Shown piece after piece: positions 1 through 5,724 of a stretch of 8,481 nt of DNA. Every line of letters starts with the position of its first letter. Position 1 is the first letter of the stretch. Under the pieces are notes generated by a model. The model saw nothing but the letters and a program-made list of their open reading frames with translations. It searched no databases and was not told where the DNA came from. The translations under genes and the position numbers were made by a program. This DNA is from Candidatus Omnitrophota bacterium (GTDB taxonomy: Bacteria; Omnitrophota; Gorgyraeia; Gygaellales; Profunditerraquicolaceae): the NCBI GenBank assembly GCA_020061545.1, contig JAGUYA010000141.1, forward strand, positions 1-8,481, given 5' to 3'.

Positions 1-387
1 ATTAGTTTCCAGGATAAAAGTTAAATCCCTCTTTGCCCGTAGTGTTTTATTGATTACTTGAACCTCGTGTTCTAAAGAGCGCTCTCCCAAAATTGGCTCG
101 CCACCAGTCACGCGCACATATTTGAATCCTTTTTTCCTGGCTATATTAAGCAGGTTATCCGCCACTGCTTCAGGGCTATAAAATTTACCATGTTTTTCTG
201 GCTGAAGTATCCGAAAATAACTCCAGCAGTATGCACACAAGAAACAACATCCCACTGCATCCGCCGTGGCAATGCCACCGTAATAAGGAGCTGGTCTAAA
301 ACGGTGATATTTTCTCTTTGTGTCTTGCATTACTATTGTCTCTATCTCTTGAGCTCTTTTAATCGGGTCAAACGGTAGATTTACCAT
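1..387 (-). CDS. Radical SAM domain protein, N-terminal part (runs off window)
   Basis: Partial gene: ATG at 387, and 129 codons are readable before the window edge cuts off the C-terminus. The visible part carries the radical SAM signature C47-x3-C51-x2-C54 (CCFLCAYC), which would bind the [4Fe-4S] cluster that cleaves S-adenosylmethionine, and the glycine-rich SAM-contacting motif TGGEP at residues 94-98. About 45 residues precede the cluster motif, including RPAPYYGGIATAD. The start lies 5 bp downstream of the stop of the preceding radical SAM gene, so the two are almost certainly co-transcribed. No good Shine-Dalgarno sits close to the ATG; a GAGG about 20 nt upstream is too far, so translation may depend on coupling to the upstream gene. 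The superfamily is secure. The substrate cannot be told from this fragment; it could be a cofactor, RNA or peptide modification enzyme or an activase. Confidence 0.88.
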   Translation of the reverse strand, partial: MVNLPFDPIKRAQEIETIVMQDTKRKYHRFRPAPYYGGIATADAVGCCFLCAYCWSYFRILQPEKHGKFYSPEAVADNLLNIARKKGFKYVRVTGGEPILGERSLEHEVQVINKTLRAKRDLTFILETN

Positions 388-392
388 TTTTC

Positions 393-1439
393 TTATACTG
401 TATACGCCTCACTTAATAAATGGACATTGCCAATCCTGACATTTTTCAGGCCGGCCTTAAGACACACCTCTTTTGCTTTCTGGCCGTGGCTGGCCGAAGT
501 AGTCGGAAGGTCAATCATCAAAAAGTGGGGATGAAATGCCAAGAGGCTATAGGGAATCTCAGGATTTATCTCAGCAAGAAATCCGGCAATTTTTTCTATC
601 TCATATAAATCCACGTATCCCGGAACCAAAGGTGTACTGACTACAATTAAGGCAGGATCAAGCCTTTTCTCCATAAAGCTCGCGGAAAGCTTAATATTTT
701 TTAAGGTCTGCCTATTGGTGCTACCACATAAGGCAATATGCAGACTCTCTGACCAGGCCTTAAGGTCAAATTTTATACAGCCGCCAGATTCAAGAGAAAT
801 TTCCACCATCTCCTGTAAATACTGACTGGATAATGAGCCATTAGTCTCCCAGCATATTCTTAAGGTCCTTCCTTTGTTTAAATCCCTGGCAATACGCGAG
901 GCTAAAATACTATGGGGAAGCTGCGGCGTGGGGTCTGCGCCAAAATAGCAAATGCAGGCAGTCTTTTCATCAACTCTCCTGGCTAACTCTTTAGCAGACA
1001 TCTTTTTACTTAAATCCGCTTCTTTAAAATTCCAGTTCTGACAGAATAAACAATCAAAACTACAGGCATTATAAAAAACTGCTAAATTCTTATGTCCGAA
1101 ATCAGCCGAACCAGCACACACCCAATCTGCCACACAATTTGTCGGTAAGGCATCGTAATAAAAAGTCAAGGATGCCTCTTGACGGGCGTCAATGGGTAGT
1201 CCGCAATAGCCTTTTGCCGAAGCCCCCACCTGGCAGGCATTTACACAGAGGCTACATCTTCTACCATCTGGGTCACGAGGTATCTGAGGTGGTAAATTAA
1301 AAGCTTTGCGTGCCTGGGCATGAGTGCGTTGAATATAAGGTAAGGTGGATTTAAAATCATTGCGAATACAATCAACACATAGGCTTAGGCAGGAAGAAAT
1401 AAGGGGCGAATCTTTATTACAGAGTTTACATTTTGCCAT
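393..1439 (-). CDS. PflA-like radical SAM protein with cysteine-rich N-terminus
   Basis: A 348-aa radical SAM protein of the pyruvate formate-lyase activating enzyme-like group (COG1180 type). The cluster motif is C126-x3-C130-x2-C133 (CSFDCLFCQNW). Later family-like motifs are WETNG near 197-201, FDLKAW near 224 and PLVPGY near 270. The N-terminus has two extra cysteine sets: C4/C7/C17/C21/C24, resembling a zinc ribbon, and C62/C65/C69/C79 in an RRCSLCVNAC...GYCG context, as in PflA homologues of the AmmeMemoRadiSam type. These could hold zinc or an additional Fe-S cluster. Start: ATG at 1439 is chosen, but an in-frame TTG directly before it (1442) is possible, since the AGAGG upstream lies about 11 nt from TTG and 14 nt from ATG. 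The gene follows rtcA after a 9-bp gap and precedes a second radical SAM gene. No Memo or AMMECR1 partner and no glycyl-radical enzyme is visible here, so the target is unknown. Confidence 0.9.
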   Translation of the reverse strand: MAKCKLCNKDSPLISSCLSLCVDCIRNDFKSTLPYIQRTHAQARKAFNLPPQIPRDPDGRRCSLCVNACQVGASAKGYCGLPIDARQEASLTFYYDALPTNCVADWVCAGSADFGHKNLAVFYNACSFDCLFCQNWNFKEADLSKKMSAKELARRVDEKTACICYFGADPTPQLPHSILASRIARDLNKGRTLRICWETNGSLSSQYLQEMVEISLESGGCIKFDLKAWSESLHIALCGSTNRQTLKNIKLSASFMEKRLDPALIVVSTPLVPGYVDLYEIEKIAGFLAEINPEIPYSLLAFHPHFLMIDLPTTSASHGQKAKEVCLKAGLKNVRIGNVHLLSEAYTV

Positions 1440-1448
1440 CAATAATTA

Positions 1449-2513
1449 TTATACCTCTAAAACCAGGTGGACATTTCCAGCGCCAATGCCTTTAATTTTA
1501 AGGAGGTTCCTTTCTATCGAAATCTCTGCTCCCAAAATCTCTTTAATCAGCCAGAGGTTGGATTCTATATGTTCAGTAATGTTCGGGAATATGTATTGGC
1601 TCTCGCCGTTTGCTAGGCTAGCATAAATTATGATCTGGTCTGCAATAAACCTGTCAACAGTTGCCCTGCTATCCAGGTCCTCCAATAAATTCCTGGCCAC
1701 GCACCTGCCGATCTCTTCCGAAGTCCTTCCAACTTTTCCCGCCATGTCTGAACCAATGATACAGCCGGTGTCGGTCAGCGCCCATATTGCTAACGCAGCT
1801 CCTTTCTGTTTTGCTGTCTTGTCATTTATTATCTTTATATCCGCATTGAGTCCCCTCTTGTTCAATACGTTATTACATTCGGATGCCATTCTTTCGCTGA
1901 CTTTTCTTTCACTCAGATGGGACGAAAGTGAAACTCCTTCAACTTTTGTAATTTTGCCTTGTTCTGTCAGTTTTAAAGGCGTGATTTCTCTTTCCACTGG
2001 CTTTACTTTAATTTCTATGCTCCCGCCCCCAGTAGGTACATAACCCGGTTTTGCCACCTTTAAATCCGCATGGAGTGAAAATCTTTTCAGCAGCTCCATC
2101 AAAACGTACTTGGTATGAAAGGCGTTCGGCGCAAAATCCTGGAAGAGGCCGCCAGAGATTCTGTATACGGACGGACCACTAGCCAAGAATCCCAAAGGCA
2201 ACAGCGCAAGACCCATCATGGTTGCTGAGCCGGCAGTCCCTATGTCCCAGCTGAACACGCCGGACTTTATACGGTTCCTTCCAGGGTGAAAGGTTATCTC
2301 TTTTGAATTAAGGCTTGCGCCCTCGACCGTTGCTTGGGTCAGAAATTTAAATGCCTCTACTGTTTTAAGATGCTGCGGCCGCAGCCCGGTCTTTTTCCTT
2401 TTGGCGCGGATGTTGTAAATATGCAGATCCTTATTTAAAATGCAGGAAAGCATAAGCGCATAACGCAAAACCGTGCCGCTTCCTGATTTCTTTGAACCGT
2501 CTATCTCTATCAT
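1449..2513 (-). CDS. rtcA: RNA 3'-terminal phosphate cyclase (RtcA family), variant active site
   Basis: RtcA-family protein of 354 aa, near the usual 340-360. RtcA uses ATP, via a covalent His-AMP, to turn RNA 3'-phosphates into 2',3'-cyclic phosphates. Family features: the MIEIDG start, RAKRKKTGLRPQH (about 36-48), the GGLFQDFAPNAF region, GYVPTGGG (157-164), FIADQ (289-293) and TEHIESNLW, whose His315 matches the adenylated histidine. One clear deviation: the usual DGxxGEGGGQxLR near the N-terminus reads DGSKKSGSGTVLR, so the Glu that coordinates the metal in E. coli RtcA is Ser10. Activity may differ, or this is a separate subfamily. Start: ATG at 2513 is chosen because it gives the family-typical start and an ATGA overlap with the upstream HhH gene; an in-frame ATG at 2519 (356 aa) is the alternative. 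Hand-counted 60-base lines inside it are 52-53% GC, against about 35-38% in the membrane-protein gene nearby. No rtcB ligase is visible. Confidence 0.93.
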   Translation of the reverse strand: MIEIDGSKKSGSGTVLRYALMLSCILNKDLHIYNIRAKRKKTGLRPQHLKTVEAFKFLTQATVEGASLNSKEITFHPGRNRIKSGVFSWDIGTAGSATMMGLALLPLGFLASGPSVYRISGGLFQDFAPNAFHTKYVLMELLKRFSLHADLKVAKPGYVPTGGGSIEIKVKPVEREITPLKLTEQGKITKVEGVSLSSHLSERKVSERMASECNNVLNKRGLNADIKIINDKTAKQKGAALAIWALTDTGCIIGSDMAGKVGRTSEEIGRCVARNLLEDLDSRATVDRFIADQIIIYASLANGESQYIFPNITEHIESNLWLIKEILGAEISIERNLLKIKGIGAGNVHLVLEV

Positions 2514-2965
2514 TTCCATTTATTTTTCGGCCAATTCTTGAGCTCACTTTCGAATATCCTTGCTGTCACCGGCCCTATCCCCTTAAATTCCTGAAGCCTC
2601 GTTTCTAAATCCCTCCGATTCTTTGATTGCCTTAAGAGTTCACCTAAAGAGCCGTATCGCGCTTTTAGCTCTTTAGAAATCTCTAACAACTTTGTTGCCG
2701 TGGAAAAGTCATATCTTACGTAATGGCCGTTATCCAAGATTTCAACCAATTTATCCCAGCCTGCCTTTAGGATCTCTTGCGCAGATAATATCGCGTGTTT
2801 CTCAAACTCAAAATATGTCCTTTTTGCCACCTCTTGCTGTATGGGCTTACCAAACAAGAGGCTCGCCAGAAACCACTTAAAGAGCTCTTCTTCTCTACCT
2901 GATTTGAGATTGATTCCCAGATGTCCTTTAGAAAAAATCTTTTGCTTTTTTGTACTTGCTTTCAT
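2510..2965 (-). CDS. Small helix-hairpin-helix (endonuclease III-like) protein
   Basis: A 151-aa, mostly helical, basic protein with one recognisable motif near its end: EFKGIGPVTARIF (126-138), a helix-hairpin-helix of the kind that binds nucleic-acid backbone in HhH-GPD glycosylases. In endonuclease III the loop reads LPGVGRKTA, with the catalytic Lys in the loop and a catalytic Asp about 18 residues on. Here the Lys position is Val133, and the protein ends 16 residues after the loop, so both catalytic residues are absent. It is also shorter than the roughly 200 aa of typical HhH-GPD enzymes. It is therefore better read as a nucleic-acid-binding protein than as an active glycosylase or lyase. 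The TGA stop overlaps the rtcA start as ATGA, indicating translational coupling and perhaps a shared task. ATG 2965 is the first plausible start after an in-frame stop; a weak AAGG lies just upstream. I cannot name the family. Confidence 0.75.
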   Translation of the reverse strand: MKASTKKQKIFSKGHLGINLKSGREEELFKWFLASLLFGKPIQQEVAKRTYFEFEKHAILSAQEILKAGWDKLVEILDNGHYVRYDFSTATKLLEISKELKARYGSLGELLRQSKNRRDLETRLQEFKGIGPVTARIFESELKNWPKNKWK

Positions 2966-2999
2966 CGCCTTGGAGAGCTTCTCTGTCCTATCAATTAAT

Positions 3000-3458
3000 C
3001 TATACTAAATCCGGAGTGATAAACCACTTAACCTTCCAACTATTCTCTCTTCCTGAAAGTAGAAGTGCGCTTCCTTGTTTAAATTCGATGATATTTTTAT
3101 CTTCTGAATCCAGTAGCAACCTTCCTGCCAATTTTGCCAGGAATGGCAGATGGCCTACAATCATTAAATCCTCATCTCTTTTTAAAATCTCTCTATAGAT
3201 ATTATCAATGGGATCATTGGGAGTGAGTCCTTCTTTTTGTAAAACATTGGATTTCGGATTTAAGGTATCAGCTAAAAGTTGCGCTGTTTGGTGAGCCCTT
3301 CTTTTACTGCTATGAAAAATTGTATTGATATTAATTCCTGCCTGTTTTAAAAACGCCGCTACTTTTTTTACGTCAGAGATACCTTTCTCAGAAAGAGGCC
3401 TTTCAGGATTTATTTCTTCCGAAACTGCTTCTCCATGCTGAATGAGATATAACTCCAT
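3000..3458 (-). CDS. SixA-like histidine phosphatase family protein
   Basis: A 152-aa histidine-phosphatase (phosphoglycerate mutase-like) protein with the size and layout of SixA, which dephosphorylates phosphohistidine on proteins such as HPt domains. Seen: the N-terminal nucleophile motif LIQHGEA with His8, ERPLSEKG (19-26), SSKRRAHQTA (50-59) supplying the conserved phosphate-binding Arg, and the second catalytic histidine in IVGHLPFL (His103). The classic RHG is QHG here, so the first Arg is replaced by Gln7; I believe QHGEA occurs in a recurring SixA-like subgroup, but this is from memory. The start is well supported: AAAGGAGT lies 4-5 nt before ATG 3458. The first 49 nt overlap, in another frame, the end of the upstream membrane-protein gene. 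The gene ends 34 bp before the HhH gene. The substrate is unknown; no sensor kinase or HPt protein is present in this window. Confidence 0.87.
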   Translation of the reverse strand: MELYLIQHGEAVSEEINPERPLSEKGISDVKKVAAFLKQAGININTIFHSSKRRAHQTAQLLADTLNPKSNVLQKEGLTPNDPIDNIYREILKRDEDLMIVGHLPFLAKLAGRLLLDSEDKNIIEFKQGSALLLSGRENSWKVKWFITPDLV

Positions 3459-4297
3459 TTTACTCCTTTCTTTCCTATCCAGAACTTGACAAAATCATAC
3501 ATTGCCAGAAATTCTATGGCAAAAGACCCAAATCCTAAGAATCCCAGAACAGGCATCTCAAAGACCTTTATATGAGGAAAATAAGGCATTTGATATATCC
3601 ATTTTGCAGCTGCCCAGAAATTAAGCGCCTCCCAGACAAAACCACAAATATAGCCGCTAAAGAATAAGGTGAGCATATCAGTTAATCTGCCTTCTTGCCT
3701 TTCCCGCAATATCGATGGTACGCCAATAAGATAATTAAGCGCAACAAATACGAGAAGATATCCGAACCAGACTAATGGACCAGTATAAACTGAAGGAAAA
3801 ATCACAGTAATCAGTATTAGCACTAAACCAAATAAAATCTCCATTAATAATCGACTTCGAGAATAAGTTTGGCGAGATATCTTAACCGATGCAAAAAGCC
3901 TAAGACTTTTTAAAAATTCATTCGTCTCGTACATAGCTGGTAAAATTGTGGCAAAGGATATGGCAAAGGCAAAATTGGTCAAAAATTTATTTTTAGGTAA
4001 ACCGATATATACCCAGTTATGAAATAAAAGATTATGCAATTCAAAGATGCACCATAAGAATATAGAAATGGGCAACATGATAAAGAATTCTTTCGGATTA
4101 TTCATCAATAAGGAAGCATTTTTTCTTCTAAAAGTAAGCCAATCAAAAAATAATATATACCCATACCAGGCAATGGGGGTTATCCAGATATTGGCATAAC
4201 GCACACGCAGGATACCGGTTAACTCCATAATAAAAATAATGGCCAGCCCAATTAACCCATAAGATTTTTTCCAAAAATTTTTCATTCTCCTATTCAT
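3410..4297 (-). CDS. Polytopic membrane protein of unknown function (about 8 helices)
   Basis: A 295-aa integral membrane protein I cannot assign. Hydrophobic stretches suggest about eight transmembrane helices, near residues 13-31, 39-56, 71-92, 105-123, 149-169, 173-193, 208-226 and 248-270. A basic loop lies around 139-150 (KISRQTYSRSR) and the tail is basic (ending KQFRKK). Polar or aromatic residues within membrane segments may be functional: FELHNLLFHNW (85-95), the WEALNFWAAAKW stretch (222-233) and the EMPVLGFLGFGSFAIEF stretch (247-263). The internal similarity of the two halves, each with a Trp-Phe-Gly-Tyr or Trp-Tyr-Gly-Tyr segment (44-47 and 177-180), may hint at an old duplication. 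ATG 4297 is taken as start; ATG 4285 is possible, with AGGAG lying almost too close to it. A good -10 box lies 35 bp upstream. The end overlaps the phosphatase gene by 49 nt. Confidence 0.8.
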   Translation of the reverse strand: MNRRMKNFWKKSYGLIGLAIIFIMELTGILRVRYANIWITPIAWYGYILFFDWLTFRRKNASLLMNNPKEFFIMLPISIFLWCIFELHNLLFHNWVYIGLPKNKFLTNFAFAISFATILPAMYETNEFLKSLRLFASVKISRQTYSRSRLLMEILFGLVLILITVIFPSVYTGPLVWFGYLLVFVALNYLIGVPSILRERQEGRLTDMLTLFFSGYICGFVWEALNFWAAAKWIYQMPYFPHIKVFEMPVLGFLGFGSFAIEFLAMYDFVKFWIGKKGVKWSYISFSMEKQFRKK

Positions 4298-4331
4298 CTT
4301 AAAAAACTCTTAAGTCGGGTAGAGTTTCCTG

Positions 4332-4337
4332 ATTATA
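4332..4337 (-). promoter_or_regulatory. Candidate -10 box (TATAAT) for the membrane-protein/phosphatase genes
   Basis: The minus strand reads a perfect TATAAT in the 86-bp gap between the NTPase and membrane-protein genes, which would place a transcript start about 28 nt before ATG 4297. No good -35 hexamer is found 16-18 bp upstream (AAAGTC or similar); an imperfect inverted repeat occupies that place. It could be an activator-dependent promoter or chance in AT-rich DNA. Confidence 0.3.
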
Positions 4338-4339
4338 TT

Positions 4340-4363
4340 GGAAAGTGTCTGTACGACTTTTCC
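4340..4363. repeat. Short imperfect inverted repeat upstream of the membrane-protein gene
   Basis: GGAAAGT (4340-4346) and ACTTTTCC (4356-4363) pair over seven base pairs with one bulged base and a 9-nt loop. It is not followed by a T-run on either strand, so it is a poor intrinsic terminator. Its position directly upstream of the TATAAT box would also suit a regulator binding site. Confidence 0.3.
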
Positions 4364-4383
4364 AAATTAAAATTTCAAACTAA

Positions 4384-4899
4384 CTATAGAGCGCCTATTA
4401 TCGCACTTATTTTATTCAGGAGCTCTTTATGATTATCTAAATTTACCTCAAATACTAAAACGTCCTTACGCCTTCTTATAGAATTTAAAAATTCTAATTG
4501 TTGACGATGAATCACTCCGATTACCCTCTTATCGGAGTCAAGAGCTTTTAAGACTATATCTTTAAATTTTCGTGAAAACAATTCCATTTTGCCGATTTCA
4601 TCAATCACCACAATTTCCTTATTATTTAAAGCCCCCTCAATGGCGTCGACACCGATATTTTCTAAATCCTCTAGATTTATCCCGTATTTACCTAACCTGT
4701 ATCTACTTTTCAAGTCCTTCTTTGCCAAAATCCCTTCTTTCCCATCGATAGTTTTTATCTTAAATCCTATTCTTCTTTCGTCCTTGACTATCTCTTCAGT
4801 ATAGAATCCTCCACATGATTTTAAATCTTGGATTATTCTCTTTAAAATGGTAGTTTTGCCGGATTTGGGTTTTCCGGTTAACAATATATGCGTTCGCAT
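4384..4899 (-). CDS. THEP1/NTPCR-type nucleoside-triphosphatase (COG1618)
   Basis: A small P-loop NTPase of 171 aa when started at ATG 4899, the normal length of the THEP1 family, whose members hydrolyse ATP, GTP and other nucleoside triphosphates; their physiological role is unsettled. Seen: Walker A G9-KPKS-GKTT (9-17), the family motif GFYTEE (31-36), Walker B IVVIDEIGKME (96-106) with Asp100-Glu101, and the VIGVIHR segment (126-132). A longer GTG-started reading (4956, 190 aa) is open but would translate through the perfect inverted repeat at 4920-4955 and adds 19 residues before a normal THEP1 N-terminus, so it is rejected. No Shine-Dalgarno is visible before ATG 4899. A TATACT at 4931-4936 on the minus strand, inside the hairpin, could be a -10 box, but its -35 is poor. 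It follows a 130-bp gap and is probably the start of a new transcription unit. Confidence 0.9.
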   Translation of the reverse strand: MRTHILLTGKPKSGKTTILKRIIQDLKSCGGFYTEEIVKDERRIGFKIKTIDGKEGILAKKDLKSRYRLGKYGINLEDLENIGVDAIEGALNNKEIVVIDEIGKMELFSRKFKDIVLKALDSDKRVIGVIHRQQLEFLNSIRRRKDVLVFEVNLDNHKELLNKISAIIGAL

Positions 4900-4919
4900 T
4901 TTAAGGTAAGAATTTTTTA

Positions 4920-4955
4920 TGGTAGAGGAAAGTATAAAAACACTTTCCTCTACCA
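4920..4955. repeat. Perfect 14-bp inverted repeat (strong hairpin)
   Basis: TGGTAGAGGAAAGT (4920-4933) is matched exactly by its reverse complement (4942-4955) with an 8-nt loop. It lies 74 nt downstream of the archaemetzincin stop and 20 nt before the NTPase start. Neither strand has a T-run after the stem, so a standard intrinsic terminator is not supported. It could stop or stabilise the upstream transcript, act as an operator, or be one end of a small repeat element, since it abuts the second set of palindromes at 4952-5020. Confidence 0.75.
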
Positions 4956-5020
4956 CTGAAAATCGTATTGATACTTCGACTTCGCTCAGTATCAGTGGTG
5001 AGCGAGTAAAACGAGTCGAA
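4952..5020. repeat. Nested palindromic element (REP/MITE-like)
   Basis: Several inverted pairs are nested here: TTCGACT (4975-4981) with AGTCGAA (5014-5020); CGCTCA (4983-4988) with TGAGCG (4999-5004); GATAC (4970-4974) with GTATC (4989-4993); and ACCACTG (4952-4958) with CAGTGGT (4993-4999). The TTCGACT...CGCTCA / TGAGCG...AGTCGAA core looks like dispersed palindromic repeats I associate with intergenic DNA in several bacterial phyla; that resemblance is from memory. The two arms differ by a 9-nt insertion (AGTAAAACG). It contains no gene. It may be a non-autonomous mobile repeat or a transcript-end structure for the protease gene. Confidence 0.65.
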
Positions 5021-5029
5021 CTATTGAAG

Positions 5030-5623
5030 TTATCGCAAAGCGATTTTCTTGCAGTTGTTACAGAAATTATAATCTTTTCTATCGGTATCTAAAAGGCTAT
5101 TTGAAAAATGCATTACGCAACTGGGGTCTGGGCAATGATTCAAATTAAGCAGATGGCCAATTTCATGCACCGCTTCTTTTAAAGTGCGCCTTAAGAACAA
5201 ATCTTTATCTTCCGGGAGACCATAGTAGGTCTGTTTCAATCTCGTCGTAGAAATTATACAGGCACCTCTTAAGGAATCTGCCAGACCAAAGACAAAATTT
5301 AGTTCTGGCACATAAAGATCCTTGTCAATAATAGCCAGGGTTTTATGATTTTTATCTTTGGACTGGGAAAGATTGTGTAAAATAGCAGAAGCGAGATATT
5401 GCTTTCTTTTTTTATCGTAAGCGTATTCTGGCAGATCATAGGTTTTGCCAATGTAAAGTAGCGCCTTAAAAATCTCACTTAGGTTATTTTTTAAATAATC
5501 GAGAACGATACTTTCAATCTGACCAAAACAAACAATCGCAATGTTCATTTTTTCTTGCGCATAGATATCTTTGGGTCCCATTAAGAAAAATAGGCTAATA
5601 AATAAAATAATTAATTTTCGCAA
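5030..5623 (-). CDS. Archaemetzincin-like zinc metalloprotease with signal peptide
   Basis: A 197-aa putative peptidase of family M54. The zinc and cysteine motif is HEIGHLLNLNHC (153-164) followed by PDPSC, V and M171, then C188-x2-C191: His153, His157 and His163 as zinc ligands, Glu154 as catalytic base, and four cysteines as in the family's second metal site. Deviations from the published consensus: the Gly of HExxHxxGxxH is Asn160, and the spacing from Met171 to C188 is 16 rather than 17 residues. Residues 26 onward (MNIAIVCFGQIES) look like the usual cytosolic archaemetzincin start. Here they are preceded by a basic-hydrophobic segment (MRKLIILFISLFFLMG...IYA) that reads as a signal peptide or anchor, implying export. 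That extension depends on a TTG start at 5623 without a clear Shine-Dalgarno; ATG 5548 would give a cytosolic 172-aa form. It lies 8 bp after the small basic ORF. Confidence 0.85.
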   Translation of the reverse strand: MRKLIILFISLFFLMGPKDIYAQEKMNIAIVCFGQIESIVLDYLKNNLSEIFKALLYIGKTYDLPEYAYDKKRKQYLASAILHNLSQSKDKNHKTLAIIDKDLYVPELNFVFGLADSLRGACIISTTRLKQTYYGLPEDKDLFLRRTLKEAVHEIGHLLNLNHCPDPSCVMHFSNSLLDTDRKDYNFCNNCKKIALR

Positions 5624-5631
5624 GGAAATGG

Positions 5632-5724
5632 TTATAATATTTTCTTTTTCTTCCTCAGATGATGTATGTCGGAAGCTTTTTTCTTGCTCATTCCAAACGT
5701 CTTCCTCTTAGCTCTTTTTGACAT
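5632..5724 (-). CDS. Small, highly basic 30-aa ORF
   Basis: ATG at 5724, TAA at 5632-5634. It has a near-ideal Shine-Dalgarno, GGGAGG five nt before the ATG, though this stretch also encodes Lys-Lys-Gly-Gly-Glu of the overlapping phosphoribosyltransferase end (17-nt overlap, different frame). The peptide begins MSKRAKRKTFGMSKKK and ends HHLRKKKKIL: 10 Lys, 3 Arg and 2 His against one Asp, with no membrane segment. Such a charge would suit binding to RNA, ribosome or DNA. It fills the space between the phosphoribosyltransferase and protease genes almost exactly (8 bp to the TTG). A second in-frame ATG (5691) would give 19 aa. I do not recognise a family; the Lys runs could also be an AT-rich purine tract read by chance. 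Confidence 0.45.
   Translation of the reverse strand: MSKRAKRKTFGMSKKKASDIHHLRKKKKIL

Noticed and set aside
1630..2043. 137-codon open frame on the plus strand opposite rtcA
   Set aside because: It lies wholly antisense to a convincing RtcA gene, has no recognisable domain, and is explained by the codon pattern of the opposite strand.
4920..4955. Intrinsic transcription terminator
   Set aside because: The stem is strong, but no T-run follows it on either strand, so it is listed only as an inverted repeat.
4900..4956. GTG-started 19-residue extension of the THEP1-type NTPase
   Set aside because: It would be translated through a perfect hairpin and precedes the normal family N-terminus (MRTHILLTGKPKSGKTT), so ATG 4899 is preferred.
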